Shown here piece by piece: positions 6,501-7,227 of a DNA stretch of 7,227 nucleotides. The notes beneath the pieces were generated by a model. That model was not told the DNA's origin. It made no database searches and saw only the letters and a program-made list of their open reading frames with translations. Positions within the stretch are counted from its first letter, which is position 1. Each line of letters starts with the position of its first letter. Source of the DNA: Candidatus Thorarchaeota archaeon MP11T_1 (GTDB taxonomy: Archaea > Asgardarchaeota > Thorarchaeia > Thorarchaeales > Thorarchaeaceae); assembly GCA_002825515.1 (NCBI GenBank), contig PJET01000205.1:1-7227 (forward strand), written 5' to 3'. Position numbers and translations under genes: made by a program.

Positions 6501-7227
6501 CGGTCTTGTTCCAACTTGATCCACTAAGACTGTTATTGCAAAAAGCCTGAACAAGCCACTCTCCAGCAGTAGCATTGGTACCAAATGTTAATTCTCTCGA
6601 GTTTGCATAACCTGTGCTATTGACTGCAACTATTTCAGAATACCAACTTGCGCCAGATGGTGTATACAATGTGATGTTTACTGCAACGCCAGCAAATTGA
6701 GCACCTACATCCACAGAGAAATATGCTGAATCGTCAGCTCTAAGATCCATACTCCTTGCAGAACTGCCAATTGTAGGACTAGTCATTAGAAGATCTGTAA
6801 TCATGTTTGCTCCTTTACTTTTTATGAGCCAATATCCCCATTTGTCAGGATATGGATATGCGGTGATATTTGCATACCACTCAGGACCATGTCCCTCATC
6901 CCATGTAGAAATATTCACATTGGTAAGTAATGGCGAGCCAACATAGTAGACATCACGATTCTCCGGCAATGAGATGTTGAAATAGTATCTATTATCATAA
7001 CCATCCGGAATATCAGCGAAGAACCAAGTTAGGTATTCAACTTCTGAAGAGTTAATGGCTTCGAAAAGCTCTCCAAATGCAGTTGGATCTTGGGTTGTAA
7101 GTGTAGTCGACGGACCTCTTGCATAGAGATTAGTTTCAACATTAAAATCAACCCAAATATCACGGTCAGGATTTGGAGTAGAGGGAATGGGAGTCCATGA
7201 AAAGGATATATCAACAGGACTGGTGGT
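586..7227 (-). CDS. Giant cell-surface protein with 17 Ig-like repeats, one C-terminal membrane helix and a cytoplasmic tail (N-terminus outside window)
   Basis: The frame is open from the right window edge to the TAG at 586-588, giving 2213 visible residues (residue 1 at 7225-7227). A TTG at 6967-6969 is in frame but 86 codons of similar sequence precede it, so it is not taken as the start. Residues 1-252 are beta-rich and aromatic-rich. Residues 253-1994 form 17 repeats, each marked by a Gly-x-Tyr strand and a later Gly-x-Tyr-like turn. A hydrophobic helix at 2007-2026 is followed by an Arg-rich segment and an acidic, helical tail ending in GIDLD. About 50 N-x-S/T sequons lie before the helix and none after it. 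Only three cysteines are visible (230, 401, 501). This fits a type I surface protein: ectodomain outside, tail inside. Role as adhesin, S-layer-associated protein or receptor is inference; no enzyme motif was seen. Any signal peptide would be beyond the window. Confidence 0.93.
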   Translation of the reverse strand, partial: TTSPVDISFSWTPIPSTPNPDRDIWVDFNVETNLYARGPSTTLTTQDPTAFGELFEAINSSEVEYLTWFFADIPDGYDNRYYFNISLPENRDVYYVGSPLLTNVNISTWDEGHGPEWYANITAYPYPDKWGYWLIKSKGANMITDLLMTSPTIGSSARSMDLRADDSAYFSVDVGAQFAGVAVNITLYTPSGASWYSEIVAVNSTGYANSRELTFGTNATAGEWLVQAFCNNSLSGSSWNKTGFFHRTFNIIHASTSTLLNPTDAISTWITNVTYPDLFLVRIRINDSDISGVTVSDGQMSYNWTTGTKYFGEAGNGEYLITLDTGDLPQKGQYILNIEWTHPHFDTVQEVLTINLNFDGALVLEAPDSPGLSIPSGYNGSFRIGFEDYLGSPIDTGSVDCNWSSYYSVTPVAGSPGSYLFWLNTTSIDMGEYIVEVTGTAPFILPQRYLLYVEVRELYTKVTYLQNVVNIPVGEARSLTFTWTDADHNTPLTGLNDSILCDWTGSYSIIETTPGKYSLTIYTTDVTPLGATTVTVSFSGSMMQNHTISIQVIVRSHTTLFTLDEPISQTSYGVDAYILVYYLDTDLGIGIDNGSGYVHISVTTPEIPVLSYNVVDLGSGHYNITVPTGQWSTIGWKSFQIQISWTGSVQKLQSKSLNPSFRLIGTQTDLYLETAPVATYYLDNFTFSAVFYDVVNSTYISNVSGAVSISYTPIGINPVTGADFFLEIIMDGPTVYYMFHLNSTSLEGVGVFEVEIGFLWKSGALPLYENQTINVFLIVLERPTYVDYTQVPPTAYGEEANLVFSYVDSIRTEKIADSPSLSVDINEGGINWSYSYNTVSKEFTIIIDTSSLGGVGQIILHLNLTWTGTPFYADIPNQQFVVIVLLRSSQLTHLPFTPGQWGNNVTIEFVYIDLISGTTAGMTGTLTLDVDDSYYTITPGVAGHYIVVLNSSILGAPGLYYINASIIYTGVNFVSDAFEYFAITVLERSTQMGYESPDNAPYQTDLSFVITYSDDSTGSGITGATVQVTSDPLTLVYGVDYWVTDNGLGEYLIEIATTSLGPPATYELNVTVSYSGAPYYRSSQRTLSAVVIERPTQIRIIKTPGNTPFLENITFSFVFEDFLDKSFITINKNQITLRHGVSLTLITSSEYALVNLGTYYRISFNSTVLDPLDLVSSHILQVSIDWNLGSPFYADRNTSTQATTTNRPTVILFPLVEETPYFDNITINLEYKDYLTGIGIDDATVALSTNNWSYPAYQVIRFGNGVYQLVVNTTVFGATGTVYFNISFTWTGVPYYSDRDALNIRAQIRSVQTSLIAEAPPAGSTAIGVPILVTLTLLDFDHDAFLEGATIDSDWTDVTGNTFQWVEDGGGTYSITLETLGLVAQQYIFTVTATKAFYQTAQAQVTVQPGAQIVQIVLTRTTYYADWGEVVNISFWIQEPFYMTYVEGFNASLLWDGEIYTFVDVGTGFYYLMLDSSDSDFGIYNPQITASREFYQTRQKSFSLVVSKAPGQIIPFQSTYSAVIDTEIDFEVYLNNTITNSPVTGASVTLEWNGTVSAMTPTGVPGWYAGSVNVTGFAIGHYPITIRAVTTNLQFIETDIDINVIPIPTTIALADGTTIRYVFFGDTLSLLAVYNDTYHSALVAGAIVSYTLGSLSGVFTDELNGSYSVSIDVSSLGSQSIYLRMVASKAGYATAIKSIVITILPIPTQAFATPILQSGYWGDTLSYRFYYNDTQHNSLILGANVLASWEGGDALVTPHPNGSYEVVVLINVENPGLYDLVVRFDLTNYTSRTVTAKIEIYATPAEIRGPIFYSAPINEPTSIIYNVISLIDNSSITDIIGIAYSTQLANIELELLGNGSYSLNLAGDLPYGTYSFDIAFETTKYSIAPIYLEVTIRQIHTSLVYDSDEVFTSPSRTFNVTITYYDQDHLVGISDANITVEHSETNITYLETSTIEVDGTYTLFFRVEGSRTFAITIMFQKDDYESRQLVVTIKSDISPQQQFEQALAIGGGSALILIALLIVVYVRVWSVPKQVRELNRMIRALARGRIPRAARAPGRRDMAMEIVNEDADSLKIYKDSDEVAEYPIVTTVPEVNQLLEELAAITGLGAAEIDAFRADLARMKASERPGFLKEVIDQEKARRADVLAKPPTEEPALEEIPLEQRPEELEDLRQKLIKKGMAAEEIDVIVQEAKSLSKADLDALLSSLGIDLD
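589..1149 (-). other. Cytoplasmic tail with two helical modules
   Basis: Visible residues 2027-2213 start with a basic juxtamembrane segment (many Arg up to about 2060), then a short mixed segment, then helical module 1 (about 2094-2144, LLEELAAITGLGAAEIDAF and on). A Pro/Glu-rich linker follows (about 2149-2166). Helical module 2 (2167-2213) contains KGMAAEEIDVIVQEAKSL and ends LLSSLGIDLD. Both modules share an A-A/E-E-I-D core followed by an amphipathic helix and a leucine-rich end. I do not recognise the family. A 187-residue tail is much longer than a plain membrane anchor needs, which suggests a binding or signalling role inside the cell; this is inference. Confidence 0.7.
1150..1209 (-). 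other. C-terminal transmembrane helix of the surface protein
   Basis: Visible residues 2007-2026 (LAIGGGSALILIALLIVVYV) are 20 uncharged, mostly aliphatic residues, preceded by polar QQQFEQA and followed by an Arg/Lys-rich stretch (RVWSVPKQVR onward). By the positive-inside rule the C-terminus faces the cytoplasm. It is the only convincing membrane span in the visible protein. The sequence does not resemble a PGF-type archaeosortase tag, since a long cytoplasmic domain follows. Confidence 0.92.
1246..6471 (-). repeat. Array of 17 degenerate Ig-like/beta-sandwich protein repeats
   Basis: Visible-residue boundaries, approximate to a few residues, are: 253, 361, 457, 556, 666, 783, 888, 989, 1095, 1208, 1310, 1411, 1511, 1609, 1708, 1806, 1900, ending at 1994. 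Most units have an early segment with G-A/S-x-V, a mid segment with NGxY, PGxY, GGTY or similar, a polar turn (NTTS, DTSS, ETLG), then GxY and a final strand that leads to a linker such as ERPT or PIPT. Repeats 1-3, 11-13 and 15 carry a Trp in the strand after G-x-x-V (NW, DW, LW, EW, SW). Repeats 4-10 instead carry W/Y-T/S-G-x-P-F/Y-Y or a variant near their ends. The copies are recognisable in protein but not obviously in DNA, so most duplications are old. The fold is inferred from the pattern, not computed. Confidence 0.85.
6472..7227 (-). other. N-terminal non-repeat region of the giant surface protein
   Basis: Visible residues 1-252 lack the clear Gly-x-Tyr periodicity of the following array. 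They are rich in Trp, Tyr, Asn and Pro and probably contain two or more beta domains. A stretch around 165-250 (SVDVGAQFAGVAVNITLYTP, later GEWLVQAF) looks like a separate beta-sandwich of the kind that precedes Ig-like arrays in archaeal surface proteins. No binding or catalytic motif was recognised. The region continues past the window edge, so the functional head of the protein may be unseen. Confidence 0.6.

Noticed and set aside
586..6969. A complete 2127-residue gene starting at the TTG at 6967-6969
   Set aside because: The frame is open through 86 further codons to the window edge and the extra protein sequence is of the same kind, so the TTG is most likely an internal leucine codon.
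7029..7214. A 61-codon minus-strand reading frame in another frame near the right edge
   Set aside because: It overlaps the open frame of the giant protein, which continues through this stretch, and its own translation shows no family signal.

Overview
The window looks archaeal. It carries the N-terminal part of an archaeal/plant-type tyrosyl-tRNA synthetase, preceded by a TATA/BRE-like promoter with no Shine-Dalgarno sequence. Next to it is a very large, Asn/Thr/Ser-rich repeat protein of the cell-surface type, anchored by one C-terminal membrane helix. By eye the base composition is moderately AT-rich. The synthetase type and the surface-protein style made me think of an Asgard lineage such as Thorarchaeota, but that is an impression from memory, not something shown here.

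Layout, all on the minus strand. Bases 586-7227 are one uninterrupted reading frame, 2213 visible codons, for a giant surface protein. Its N-terminus lies beyond the right edge of the window, so an apparent start codon at 6969 is internal. From N to C it has about 250 residues of beta-rich sequence, 17 tandem Ig-like/beta-sandwich repeats of about 95-117 residues, a single transmembrane helix, an Arg-rich stop-transfer segment, and a helical, acidic cytoplasmic tail of about 185 residues. Bases 486-585 are a 100-base intergenic gap with a perfect 9-bp inverted repeat that abuts a TATA-like element. Bases 1-485 encode the first 161 residues of tyrosyl-tRNA synthetase, cut by the left edge.

The two genes are co-oriented, but no functional link is evident: one is a housekeeping translation enzyme, the other a probable adhesin, S-layer-associated or sensory surface protein. 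The promoter-like element suggests the synthetase can be transcribed on its own. No RNA gene, CRISPR array, mobile element or convincing antisense gene was seen. The least explained parts are the block structure of the repeat array (a distinct repeat subtype in the middle, flanked by another), the cytoplasmic tail with two similar helical modules, and the inverted repeat overlapping the synthetase promoter.
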